Below are positions 44,318 to 52,617 of a DNA stretch of 64,000 bases, in pieces. Positions within the stretch are counted from its first letter, which is position 1. The number at the start of each line of letters is the position of its first letter. Both the position numbers and the translations under genes were made by a program. The notes below the pieces were generated by a model. It was not told the origin of the DNA. It searched no databases and worked only from the letters and a program-made list of their open reading frames with translations. Origin of the DNA: Shimia gijangensis (GTDB lineage: Bacteria > Pseudomonadota > Alphaproteobacteria > Rhodobacterales > Rhodobacteraceae); assembly GCF_900142085.1 (NCBI RefSeq), contig NZ_FQZQ01000006.1, forward strand, positions 1-64,000, in the 5' to 3' direction.

Positions 44318-45013
44318 ATGACCTCATCTTTACGCCTTGCCACATACAACCTTCAAAAATGCGTCGGCATAGACATGCGCCGCCGCCCGGATCGGTCGCT
44401 GCAGGTGATCAATGCTTTGCAGGCCGAAGTTGTGGTTCTGCAAGAGGCTGACAAGCGCCTGCCGCCTCGCCCCGCAGCCCTGCCACATGATCTGATCCAA
44501 AGTCACGACTGGACCACATTGGACTTTGGCCAACCGGGCGGGTCTCTGGGCTGGCACGGTAATGCCATGCTGTTGCGCCCCGATATCAGCGTTTTGGGCA
44601 CCGCCGGGATTGATCTGCCCGGACTTGAGCCTCGTGGCGCTATCATCGCCGAATTGAGTACCAAAATCGGCTATTTGCGCGTGGTTGGTGTGCATCTTGG
44701 CCTGCTGCGCCGCTATCGTTTGCTACAACTCATGGCCATCACCCGTGAACTGCGACGGCGCCCATCGATGCCCACGATCATCGCCGGAGATTTCAACGAA
44801 TGGGGTCCAAAAACCGCTTTGGATGCCGCCACGCCGGGATTGGACTTTGTTGAAGGCGGTCATAGTTTTCCGGCCCCGCGCCCCATAGCGGCTCTTGATG
44901 CTTTTGCATTGACTGCAGATTTGCGCGCGACAAGCTGCGGTGTCCACAGACAGCGCCCTGCCGCCAGCGCATCCGATCACTTGCCAGTGTGGGCGGATTT
45001 GATACGAGCCTAA
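44318..45013 (+). CDS. endonuclease/exonuclease/phosphatase-fold hydrolase
   Basis: A 231-aa protein with the EEP fold: RLATYNLQKCVGIDMRRRPD, VVLQEADKR (metal glutamate), VGVHLGLLRRYR, IIAGDFNEWG and the terminal ASDHLPVWADL with the catalytic histidine. Members act on DNA, phospholipids or inositol phosphates; there is no signal peptide, so it is probably cytoplasmic. Confidence 0.87.
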   Translation: MTSSLRLATYNLQKCVGIDMRRRPDRSLQVINALQAEVVVLQEADKRLPPRPAALPHDLIQSHDWTTLDFGQPGGSLGWHGNAMLLRPDISVLGTAGIDLPGLEPRGAIIAELSTKIGYLRVVGVHLGLLRRYRLLQLMAITRELRRRPSMPTIIAGDFNEWGPKTALDAATPGLDFVEGGHSFPAPRPIAALDAFALTADLRATSCGVHRQRPAASASDHLPVWADLIRA

Positions 45014-45095
45014 CTCAGCCCTCAGCCGATCGTTACCTTGTCTGGCAACCCGTGGCTATGTTAGCCAACCCTTAGAATACCCAAGGGACAGGTTT

Positions 45096-46361
45096 ATGAA
45101 TTTTTTACAGATCACATCGCTTTTGATTGTGCTGGCCGGAATATTTGGCGCGATCAACTATTTGTTTTTAAAGCTCCCTTCGGCCATTGGCATATTGGTG
45201 GTCGCCTTGTTTGCCAGTTTTGGCTTGCTGACGATCGACTTGATCGCACCTCACTTTGGCATCGCCGACACGGCGCGCAACATGATCGCCGACATCGATT
45301 TTTCAGACACTTTGCTTGAAGGCATGCTGGGCCTTTTGCTGTTTGCAGGCGCCCTGCATGTCAAACTGCACGATCTGCGCGCCCAATGGGTGCCCGTCGC
45401 GTTGATGGCCACAATTGGCGTTGGGCTTTCCACGGCAATTGTCGGCTTTGGTTTCAGCTGGATCACTGGCATGCCCCTGATGATCGCACTGGTGTTTGGC
45501 GCGCTGATTTCACCCACCGATCCGGTTGCGGTTCTGGGGGTTCTGCGCGAGGCCAACTTACGCAAAACCCTTGAAACCAAGATCGCGGGCGAAAGCCTGT
45601 TCAATGATGGCGTTGGTTATGTGGTGTTTCTGGTGATCTCAGGCATGGCGTTTGCAGGTGCAGGCCATCACGGCGCCGTTGACCACGGCAGCTCGCAATT
45701 GGACGATGCCGCCATTTTGTTCTTCCAGGAAGCCGTGGGCGGAGCCGTCTTGGGCGTCGTTCTGGGCTGGCTCACATTCCGTGTGATGCGCCTGATTGAT
45801 GACTATTCTCTCGAAGTGCTTTTGACCTTGGGTCTCGCCTTTGGAGGCTATGAGCTGGCCGTCGCATTACACGTGTCTGCTCCAATCATGGCGGTCTGCG
45901 CGGGTCTGTTGATTGGTGACATCGGAGCCAAACACGGGATGAGCGCTGAGACCCGTGAATATGTGGATGCATTCTGGAAACTGATTGACGAAATCCTGAA
46001 TGCCGTCCTGTTCCTGCTGATCGGGTTTGAGGTCTTCGCAGTTGCTTTTCAGGGTGAATTTCTGATGGCCGGTGTTGCAGCAATCCTGTTGGCTCTGGTC
46101 GCGCGTCTGGCCGCCGTGGCAGTCCCTGTCATGCTGCTGCGCCCCTTTCGAGAGTTCAGCCAGGGCGTGATACCGATCATGACCTGGGGTGGCATCAAAG
46201 GCGGTATTTCGGTGGCTCTGGCGCTGTCGATTCCTGAAAATGAATGGAAACCCCTGATCCTGACCGCCACCTACGTTGTTGTGGTTTTCTCGATCATCGT
46301 TCAGGGTCTGACCATCGCTCCACTGGCCAACCGGGTTGGCCGCGAACCGGATTTGATGTGA
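45096..46361 (+). CDS. sodium:proton antiporter, NhaP-type (CPA1)
   Basis: A 421-aa membrane protein with about 12-13 segments. The ion-binding core is seen in VFGALISPTDPVAVLGVLRE and ESLFNDGVGYVVFLVISGMA, where two adjacent helices carry the aspartates typical of NhaP. TWGGIKGGISVALALSIP follows near the end. It exchanges sodium or potassium for protons, which suits a marine host. The stop TGA shares its A with the ATG of the PhzF-family gene. Confidence 0.92.
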   Translation: MNFLQITSLLIVLAGIFGAINYLFLKLPSAIGILVVALFASFGLLTIDLIAPHFGIADTARNMIADIDFSDTLLEGMLGLLLFAGALHVKLHDLRAQWVPVALMATIGVGLSTAIVGFGFSWITGMPLMIALVFGALISPTDPVAVLGVLREANLRKTLETKIAGESLFNDGVGYVVFLVISGMAFAGAGHHGAVDHGSSQLDDAAILFFQEAVGGAVLGVVLGWLTFRVMRLIDDYSLEVLLTLGLAFGGYELAVALHVSAPIMAVCAGLLIGDIGAKHGMSAETREYVDAFWKLIDEILNAVLFLLIGFEVFAVAFQGEFLMAGVAAILLALVARLAAVAVPVMLLRPFREFSQGVIPIMTWGGIKGGISVALALSIPENEWKPLILTATYVVVVFSIIVQGLTIAPLANRVGREPDLM

Positions 46362-47203
46362 TGCGCCGCTATGTTGTCTACGATGTCTTCACCGAAAAGC
46401 CTTTTGGCGGCAATCAGCTGGCTGTTTTTCCCGATGCTAGCGACTTGCCTGAACAAGAGCTGCAAAGCATCGCCGCCGAGTTCAATTTTTCCGAAGTGAC
46501 GTTTGTCACTCCGCCGGATGATCTGAGCAACACGGCCAAGGTACGGATTTTCACCCCCACGATGGAAGTCCCCTTTGCGGGCCATCCGACAATAGGCACT
46601 GCCGTGGCACTGGCTGATCTTGGATATGGCCCAGATATGGTGCTGGAATTGGGTGTTGGTCCCTTGGCCTGTCGTGCCGAAAAAGGCAGTGCGCAGTTCA
46701 CCACCCATGTACCGCTCGACATCATGGCCCATCCTGACCCTTGTCTGGTTGCACGCGCCCTCGGCGCATCTCAGGACGCCATCCTGACCAGCACCCATGC
46801 CCCTGTTATGGCCTCTCTTGGGCTGGCATTCACCCTGACCGAGCTTGACTGCCGCGACACGCTTGCAGCGCTGCAACCGGACGTCGGCGCATTTCGCGAA
46901 GGCACCAAAGCGCATCCCTCTGGCCTTGATTTTGCGCAATTCGCATACGTGCGCGAAGCAGACGTGATCCACGCCCGCATGTTTGCTCCACTTGATAACA
47001 TCCCCGAAGACCCCGCCACAGGGTCCGCCTGCGCCACCCTTGGCGCCCTTCTGGCCCAGCTTCAGGGTCAAGACGTCACTCTGCGGGTTCATCAAGGCGA
47101 CGAACTGGGACGCCCTTCGGTGATTGGCGTCACCACTGACAACGGCTCGGTCACCATCAGCGGAGCGGCCGTCAAAACGATGGAGGGGCGGCTGGCCTAC
47201 TGA
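46361..47203 (+). CDS. PhzF family isomerase-like protein
   Basis: A 280-aa protein of the PhzF/diaminopimelate epimerase fold, with the catalytic glutamate in EFNFSEVTFVTP, PFAGHPTIGTAVAL in domain 1 and DPATGSACATLGALL in domain 2. No phenazine genes are present, so it acts on some other small substrate. It is translated directly after the antiporter (one-base overlap). Confidence 0.88.
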   Translation: MRRYVVYDVFTEKPFGGNQLAVFPDASDLPEQELQSIAAEFNFSEVTFVTPPDDLSNTAKVRIFTPTMEVPFAGHPTIGTAVALADLGYGPDMVLELGVGPLACRAEKGSAQFTTHVPLDIMAHPDPCLVARALGASQDAILTSTHAPVMASLGLAFTLTELDCRDTLAALQPDVGAFREGTKAHPSGLDFAQFAYVREADVIHARMFAPLDNIPEDPATGSACATLGALLAQLQGQDVTLRVHQGDELGRPSVIGVTTDNGSVTISGAAVKTMEGRLAY

Positions 47204-47257
47204 CCACCGCCCCCTCTTCATCTTACTAAAGCGTTTCGCCAAAGGCGGACTTGGACT

Positions 47258-48580
47258 CTAGGCCGCTTTGCCGCTCGATGGACGACGCCGACGCCTTTGC
47301 TGACCGCCCGGCGCTCCCGAGGGTTTGCCGCCACCACCGCCTGAACGGTTCGGATTGCCTCCGCCTCCGCCACTACGGCGCGGACCACCTTTGCCACGAC
47401 CACCGCCGTTGCTTTTGGGTTTGTTCTTATGGGATGGATCGGTCATCCCCAACCAAGGCGTACCAGACAGCACGGGAATGTCCATTTTCAGAACTTTCTG
47501 AATGGCCTTCAACTCATCCGTTTCGTCCGGTGAACAGAACGCCACTGCCGCGCCATCCATACCAGCACGTGCCGTCCGGCCGATCCGGTGCACATAGTTT
47601 TCTGGAACGTTGGGCAGATCAAAGTTGTAAACATGGCGCACTTGCGGAATGTCCAACCCCCGCGCAGCAACATCTGTCGCCACCAGCACCATAGCCTCAC
47701 CATTGCGGAACGCCTTTAGGGCGCGTTCACGCTGCCCCTGACTTTTGTTGCCATGCACGGTCAGGGCCTCAAACCCTTTCTTAACCAAAGCCTTCACCAG
47801 ACGGTCAGACCCATGTTTGGTACGGGAAAACACAATTGCCGCTTCGTCACGGTGGGTGCTCAGCAACTCGATCAACAGATTGGGTTTCTCTGCCTTCGAG
47901 ATATAGTGAACCCCTTGCGTGACCTTATCGGCTGTTTTACCCGGAGGCGCCACCTGCACCCGAACAGGGTTGTTCAGATAAGAGGCCGAAATCTCGGCCA
48001 TCAGTTTGGGCATGGTGGCAGAGAACAGCATGGTCTGGCGTTTTTCCGGCAACCATCCCACGATCTGACGCAGCGCATGAATAAAGCCCATATCCAGCAT
48101 CTGGTCTGCCTCATCCAGCACCAGAAAATCGGTCTGCGAAAGGTCCAGCGCACGGCGTTCCATCAAGTCAATCAAACGTCCCGGTGTGGCCACCAATATG
48201 TCAGTGCCCCGGCCCGCGCGTTTGATCTGTGGATTGATGGCGACACCTCCGACAACAAGCCCCACCTTGAAATGGCTGCCATCCACAAGGATGCCAAGGC
48301 TGTCCTTGATTTGATTGGCCAACTCACGTGTCGGTGCAAGGATCAGGCTACGGACTGTCTTGGGGGCCGGTGGGTGGCCATAAGATTGCAGTTTGGCAAT
48401 CAACGGCAGGCCAAAGGCCAAAGTCTTACCGGTCCCGGTTTGCGCCAGCCCCATCACGTCTTTGCCTTCCAGCGCGTGCGGAATGGCACCTTCCTGAATT
48501 GGGGTCGGTTTGTCGATGCCTGTGCTGATCAGCTTTTCAACCAGCTTTGGTGGCAGACCGAGGTTATTAAACGTCGTCAT
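47258..48580 (-). CDS. DEAD-box ATP-dependent RNA helicase
   Basis: A 440-aa RhlE-like helicase: Q motif KPTPIQEGAIP, AQTGTGKT, PTRELANQ, VLDEADQML, SATMP, RGLDIPQVRH and HRIGRTARAG. A glycine- and arginine-rich tail (about residues 385-440) helps RNA binding. It probably unwinds rRNA or mRNA in ribosome assembly or decay. ATG 48580 (MTTFNNLGLP) is used. A 344-bp leader separates it from the divergent Fur-family gene. Confidence 0.94.
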   Translation of the reverse strand: MTTFNNLGLPPKLVEKLISTGIDKPTPIQEGAIPHALEGKDVMGLAQTGTGKTLAFGLPLIAKLQSYGHPPAPKTVRSLILAPTRELANQIKDSLGILVDGSHFKVGLVVGGVAINPQIKRAGRGTDILVATPGRLIDLMERRALDLSQTDFLVLDEADQMLDMGFIHALRQIVGWLPEKRQTMLFSATMPKLMAEISASYLNNPVRVQVAPPGKTADKVTQGVHYISKAEKPNLLIELLSTHRDEAAIVFSRTKHGSDRLVKALVKKGFEALTVHGNKSQGQRERALKAFRNGEAMVLVATDVAARGLDIPQVRHVYNFDLPNVPENYVHRIGRTARAGMDGAAVAFCSPDETDELKAIQKVLKMDIPVLSGTPWLGMTDPSHKNKPKSNGGGRGKGGPRRSGGGGGNPNRSGGGGGKPSGAPGGQQRRRRRPSSGKAA

Positions 48581-48924
48581 AATAAATGTCTTTCTGGCAC
48601 GACACATGATGTGCGCACCTTAGGTGGCCCCATCGCGGGGGTCAGTTGGTGGTAGGCCGCGAAGCGATCTGTCACGTTCTTGCGACAGTCCTTCTGGACC
48701 TTGGCCCCACGCGTGATGTTGGGATCAGATGAACGCCTTTGCTCTGGCCGGGTTATCTCCGGTCTTGGGCGACTGCTCACGCGGCAGAAGGCGGTTGCTA
48801 GCGCAAATGGGGGTTGGCGGTTCACAAGTCAAGGAAATAAACCGCGCGTCTTAGGTGCAAAAGTGGTGGCCAGCATCCTGTCACGCCGCTAAAACGCTAA
48901 TCCAAGCCAAACAGGACGCTCTTT
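48581..48924. other. divergent promoter region, gene-free
   Basis: These 344 bases hold the starts of the helicase gene (leftward) and the Fur-family gene (rightward). The length suggests a long 5' leader for the helicase mRNA, as many cold-induced helicase genes have, but I see no defined riboswitch or hairpin. Confidence 0.4.
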
Positions 48925-49335
48925 ATGTCGGACACGATTCTTGCCCGCTGCGAAGCCAAAGGCCTGCGCATGACAGGCCAACGTCGCACCATTGCTGGTG
49001 TTTTACAGCAAAGTTCGGACCATCCGGACGTGGAAGAACTGTACAACCGTGCCTCTGCAAAGGACGCCGGCATTTCACTGGCAACAGTGTATCGCACAGT
49101 CAAGCTGTTTGAAGAGGCAGGCATTCTGGACAAACTGGAATTTGGCGATGGCCGCGCACGGTATGAAGACGCCGAACGTGATCATCACGATCACCTGATT
49201 GACATCAACTCGGGCGAAGTGATTGAATTTGTTGATCCCGAGATCGAAGCTTTGCAGGAAAAGATCGCCGAAAAGCTGGGCTATAAGCTGAAGGGCCACA
49301 AGCTCGAACTGTACGGCGTTCCGATCCGTAAATAG
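48925..49335 (+). CDS. Fur family metalloregulator
   Basis: A 136-aa metal-responsive repressor. It shows the DNA-recognition helix region ISLATVYRTVKLFEEAGILD, the regulatory metal site ERDHHDHLIDINSGEVIEF and ELYGVPIRK at the end. The CxxC pairs of a structural zinc site are absent, as in alphaproteobacterial Fur/Mur proteins. It may respond to manganese or iron; sequence alone does not decide. It stands as a single gene. Confidence 0.9.
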   Translation: MSDTILARCEAKGLRMTGQRRTIAGVLQQSSDHPDVEELYNRASAKDAGISLATVYRTVKLFEEAGILDKLEFGDGRARYEDAERDHHDHLIDINSGEVIEFVDPEIEALQEKIAEKLGYKLKGHKLELYGVPIRK

Positions 49336-49382
49336 CCCGTCGCTTGTGGCATATTCTAGTGAAACTCGCTAAGCGGCGTTCA

Positions 49383-51806
49383 TCAGGCCCGCAGACGAGC
49401 CCCTTTTGCGTCAAACGGTGGCTCCTGCAGGATCACGGCCTTGTGGGGGCGCCCAAGAACCATGACGTCTACCTCATCCCCCGCCTTGGCATTCTTCACA
49501 TACCCCAACGCCAGCGACATGCCGACGGAATACCCATAGGCACCAGAGGTCACACGGCCGATGCCCTGACCCTCTTTGAAGATCGGCTCACCACCTGTGG
49601 CATCCGCGTTGGACGCGGTTGTCGCGGCCTCGTCCAGATGTAGCAGCACAAGCTGTTCACGGGCGTCATTTGCCATGGTGTCCGCGACCGCCGCTTTGTT
49701 GAGGAAATCTTTGTCCATCTTGCACAAACGATCCAGCCCCACCTCTTGCGGCCAGTACTCGGGGCTGTATTCGCGACTCCACGAGCCATATCCCTTCTCA
49801 ACGCGCAAAGACATCAACGCGCGGCTACCGACGGGGCCTGCGCCAAACTCTTTACCCGCCTCAAGAAGCGCCTTGTACAGACGTTTCTGATCTTCAGCGG
49901 CACAGTGAATTTCCCACCCCAGATCACCGGTAAAGGACACACGTAATGCCAACGCTTTGACACCTGCGATCTCAACTATTTTTGAACGCATGAAAGGGAA
50001 ATCTTCGGTCGCAAGTGAGGCATTGGTCATCCGCTGCAACAACTCGCGAGACTTGGGACCAGCAACGTTAAATCCGCACATCGCGTCTGTTTTGCTTTCA
50101 AACGTCGTACCACCTGGCAGCGGCACCTGTTTGAAGAACCGCTTGTGATACCGCTCGGCCATGCCTGATCCGATAACCCAAAACTCATCGTCTTCAACAC
50201 GAGTCACGGTGAAATCACCGGCAATCCCGCCGCGTTTGCCAATCAATGGTGTGAGGCACGACCGACCGACAGCTTTGGGCATGGTGTTGGCAAAAACCGC
50301 GTTAAGCCAGCCTTCGGCGCCGGGTCCTTTACAAATGTATTTGGCAAAGTTCGAGATATCGATGATGCCTGCCCGCTCGCGCAGCATTTTGCATTCCTCG
50401 CCCACCGGTCCCCACCAGTTCTGGCGGGTAAAGCCATTGGTGTCGACAACACCGGGCTTGTCGGCAAACCACAACGGATGTTCCCAACCATAGTTCAGCC
50501 CAAAGACCGCGCCCATGGCTTTTTGTGTCTCATAAATGGGCCTTGTGCGCAGTGGCCGGCCTGCCGCGCGTTCTTCATTAGGAAAGTGGATAGCGAAACG
50601 GTGCGAATAGACATCGCGCACGCGGGCTTTGACAAATTCAGGATTATTGGCCCACGCGCCGAAACGCGCCACGTCCCATGGGAACATGTCATATTGCATC
50701 TCACCTTCGATGATCCATTGCGCCACCATCAGCCCCATGCCTGCCGATTGCGAGAAACCCGGAATGATGCCGCCGCACATGAAATAGCCGTCCAGTTCCG
50801 GCACTGGCCCAAGGATCACGTTGCTGTCGGGCGACCAGATCATCGGGCCATTGATGACCCGCTTGATACCGGCTGTACCTGCCACTGGCACTCGGTCCAT
50901 GGCGCGCAAGACGTTGTCTTCGATGCGTTCCAGATCGTCGGGGAAAAGATCATGGGCAAAGTCGAGCGGTGTGCCATTTTCGGCCCAAAACCGCATGTCC
51001 TTTTCATAGGCGCCGATCAGCAACCCCTTGCCTTCCTGGCGCATGTAATACTCACCATCGCGGTCAGCGACCGAAGGCAAACGACGCTCCATGGCGTCAA
51101 TCTCGGCGATGGTCTCGGTCACAAAGTACTGGTGTTCCGTGGGTTGCAAAGGCATTTCCAGCCCCGCCATTTTCGCCACTTCGCGCCCCCAGAGCCCCGC
51201 TGCGTTGATGACCCAGGGTGTTTTGATATCCCCCTTGGGCGTGCGCACGATCCAACTGCCATCGGGCTGCTGCTCGGTGCCTGTGACCGGTGTAAAACGA
51301 TGAATTTCTGCTCCGCGCTGCGTCGCACCCTTGGCATAGGCATGGGTCACACCCGAGGGATCGACATTGCCGCCATCCTCTTCCCACATAATGGTGCGGA
51401 TACCGTCAAAATTGACCAACGGATGCAGGCGTTCGGCCTCATCCCGGCTGATCTCATGGAAATTCATGCCGTAAAGCTTGGCCTTGGCTGCCTGCAATTT
51501 CAGTTGATGCTCGCGGTTCTCGGTCTGTGCCAGATAGAGCGCGCCCGGCTGGAAAACGCCGCAGCTTTGTCCGGTCTCTTCCTCAAGCTGATTATAAAGC
51601 GTCATCGTATAGTGCTGAATACGGCTGATGTTGGCGCTGTCGTGCAGCCCGTGAATGCCCGCCGCCGCGTGCCATGTGCTGCCGCTGGTCAGCTCGTCCC
51701 GCTCCAGCAGAACGACATCCGTCCAGCCGAGTTTGGTCAGGTGATAGAGAATTGAACATCCGATAAGACCGCCACCAATGACGACTGCCTGGGCTTCGGT
51801 TCGCAT
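49383..51806 (-). CDS. FAD/GcvT-type dehydrogenase (dimethylglycine/sarcosine dehydrogenase family)
   Basis: An 807-aa two-part enzyme. The FAD-binding oxidase half (about residues 1-430) starts AVVIGGGLIGCSILYHLTKL and has H46 in GSTWHAAAG, the histidine that carries covalent FAD in dimethylglycine dehydrogenase. The C-terminal half (about 440-800) is the tetrahydrofolate-binding GcvT fold (YICKGPGAEGWLNAVFANTM; GDLGWEIHCAAEDQ). Such enzymes demethylate N-methyl amines and pass the carbon to folate. The exact amine is unknown. It is paralogous to the gene at 52618. Confidence 0.9.
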   Translation of the reverse strand: MRTEAQAVVIGGGLIGCSILYHLTKLGWTDVVLLERDELTSGSTWHAAAGIHGLHDSANISRIQHYTMTLYNQLEEETGQSCGVFQPGALYLAQTENREHQLKLQAAKAKLYGMNFHEISRDEAERLHPLVNFDGIRTIMWEEDGGNVDPSGVTHAYAKGATQRGAEIHRFTPVTGTEQQPDGSWIVRTPKGDIKTPWVINAAGLWGREVAKMAGLEMPLQPTEHQYFVTETIAEIDAMERRLPSVADRDGEYYMRQEGKGLLIGAYEKDMRFWAENGTPLDFAHDLFPDDLERIEDNVLRAMDRVPVAGTAGIKRVINGPMIWSPDSNVILGPVPELDGYFMCGGIIPGFSQSAGMGLMVAQWIIEGEMQYDMFPWDVARFGAWANNPEFVKARVRDVYSHRFAIHFPNEERAAGRPLRTRPIYETQKAMGAVFGLNYGWEHPLWFADKPGVVDTNGFTRQNWWGPVGEECKMLRERAGIIDISNFAKYICKGPGAEGWLNAVFANTMPKAVGRSCLTPLIGKRGGIAGDFTVTRVEDDEFWVIGSGMAERYHKRFFKQVPLPGGTTFESKTDAMCGFNVAGPKSRELLQRMTNASLATEDFPFMRSKIVEIAGVKALALRVSFTGDLGWEIHCAAEDQKRLYKALLEAGKEFGAGPVGSRALMSLRVEKGYGSWSREYSPEYWPQEVGLDRLCKMDKDFLNKAAVADTMANDAREQLVLLHLDEAATTASNADATGGEPIFKEGQGIGRVTSGAYGYSVGMSLALGYVKNAKAGDEVDVMVLGRPHKAVILQEPPFDAKGARLRA

Positions 51807-51913
51807 AACAAAGTTTCCGTTCAGGTTTGGTTTCTACGGTCCAAGCCTGCCCCCGCGTCAGAACGGCCAAATGCCATTTTGCGACATATCTCGTCGCATT
51901 CTGAGCCTTTCCT

Positions 51914-52477
51914 TCATTCCCGAACCAAATGCACCACAAAGCGCAAAGTGATCATATCTCCGACGAGGTCGGGAAAACCTGTCACACCAAAAGAGGCACG
52001 TGGGACTGCCCCTGTGACTTGTAAAATCAGTTCCGAATTGTCCGTCGGCGCATTTGCGCGGCGCTGAAAGAGCGCATTCAAGGTTACAGGAAGGGTGATG
52101 CCTTTGAGAGTGAGGTCTCCGGCGATGCGAACACCCAGATCTGTAGGAAAAACCCGTTTGCTGACAAACCTTGCCTCCGGATGCTTGCCCGTCGCCAAAA
52201 GTTCTGGGCCCTTAAGGGCCAGGGTAACAAAGGGATCGCCAGCGCGGACTGAATTGGTGGAAATGGTCACATCCAAAGAGGAACGCCTGACATCCTGCAA
52301 GTCGATCATTGTCGAGGCATTTCTGACCGAAAACGCGCCACGGTTTTCGCGCCCCCCCAATGTATAGAAAAACACAACTTCAGAGTCTTTCACGTCCAAA
52401 GCGTAAGGAACGGGCGCAGCCCCAACGGACGTCCCTGAGAAAATCGTCAGAAAACAAATAAATAAAGCGCGTATCAT
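51914..52477 (-). CDS. YceI-family periplasmic lipid-binding-like protein
   Basis: A 187-aa protein with a signal peptide (FICFLTIFSGTSVGAA) and a YceI lipocalin-like barrel: YALDVKDSEVVFFYTLGG, the middle GKHPEARFVSKRVFP and DLTLKGITLPVTL near the end. YceI proteins bind isoprenoid-like lipids. It lies between the two FAD/GcvT genes, on the strand of the first. Confidence 0.88.
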   Translation of the reverse strand: MIRALFICFLTIFSGTSVGAAPVPYALDVKDSEVVFFYTLGGRENRGAFSVRNASTMIDLQDVRRSSLDVTISTNSVRAGDPFVTLALKGPELLATGKHPEARFVSKRVFPTDLGVRIAGDLTLKGITLPVTLNALFQRRANAPTDNSELILQVTGAVPRASFGVTGFPDLVGDMITLRFVVHLVRE

Positions 52478-52617
52478 GCCCCAGACCTAACACAGTCTTA
52501 CCGCCAGTCCAGCAACCACTTGGACGTTTGCGACAAAGGTCGTCGGAAAATGACCAGCGATTTGTCAAAATGCCGTAATTGTGAAGGTAGAAATCAAGCG
52601 ACAAAAAAGGAAGCGTC

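Noticed and set aside
46361-47203. Part of a phenazine biosynthesis cluster
   Set aside because: Only the PhzF-fold gene is present; no other phenazine genes lie nearby and the family is widespread in other roles.
49336-49382. Terminator between the convergent Fur-family and dehydrogenase genes
   Set aside because: The 47 bases contain no inverted repeat of useful length.
50478-51755. 425-aa plus-strand frame
   Set aside because: It is the exact antisense of the FAD/GcvT dehydrogenase gene, which has clear motifs on the other strand.
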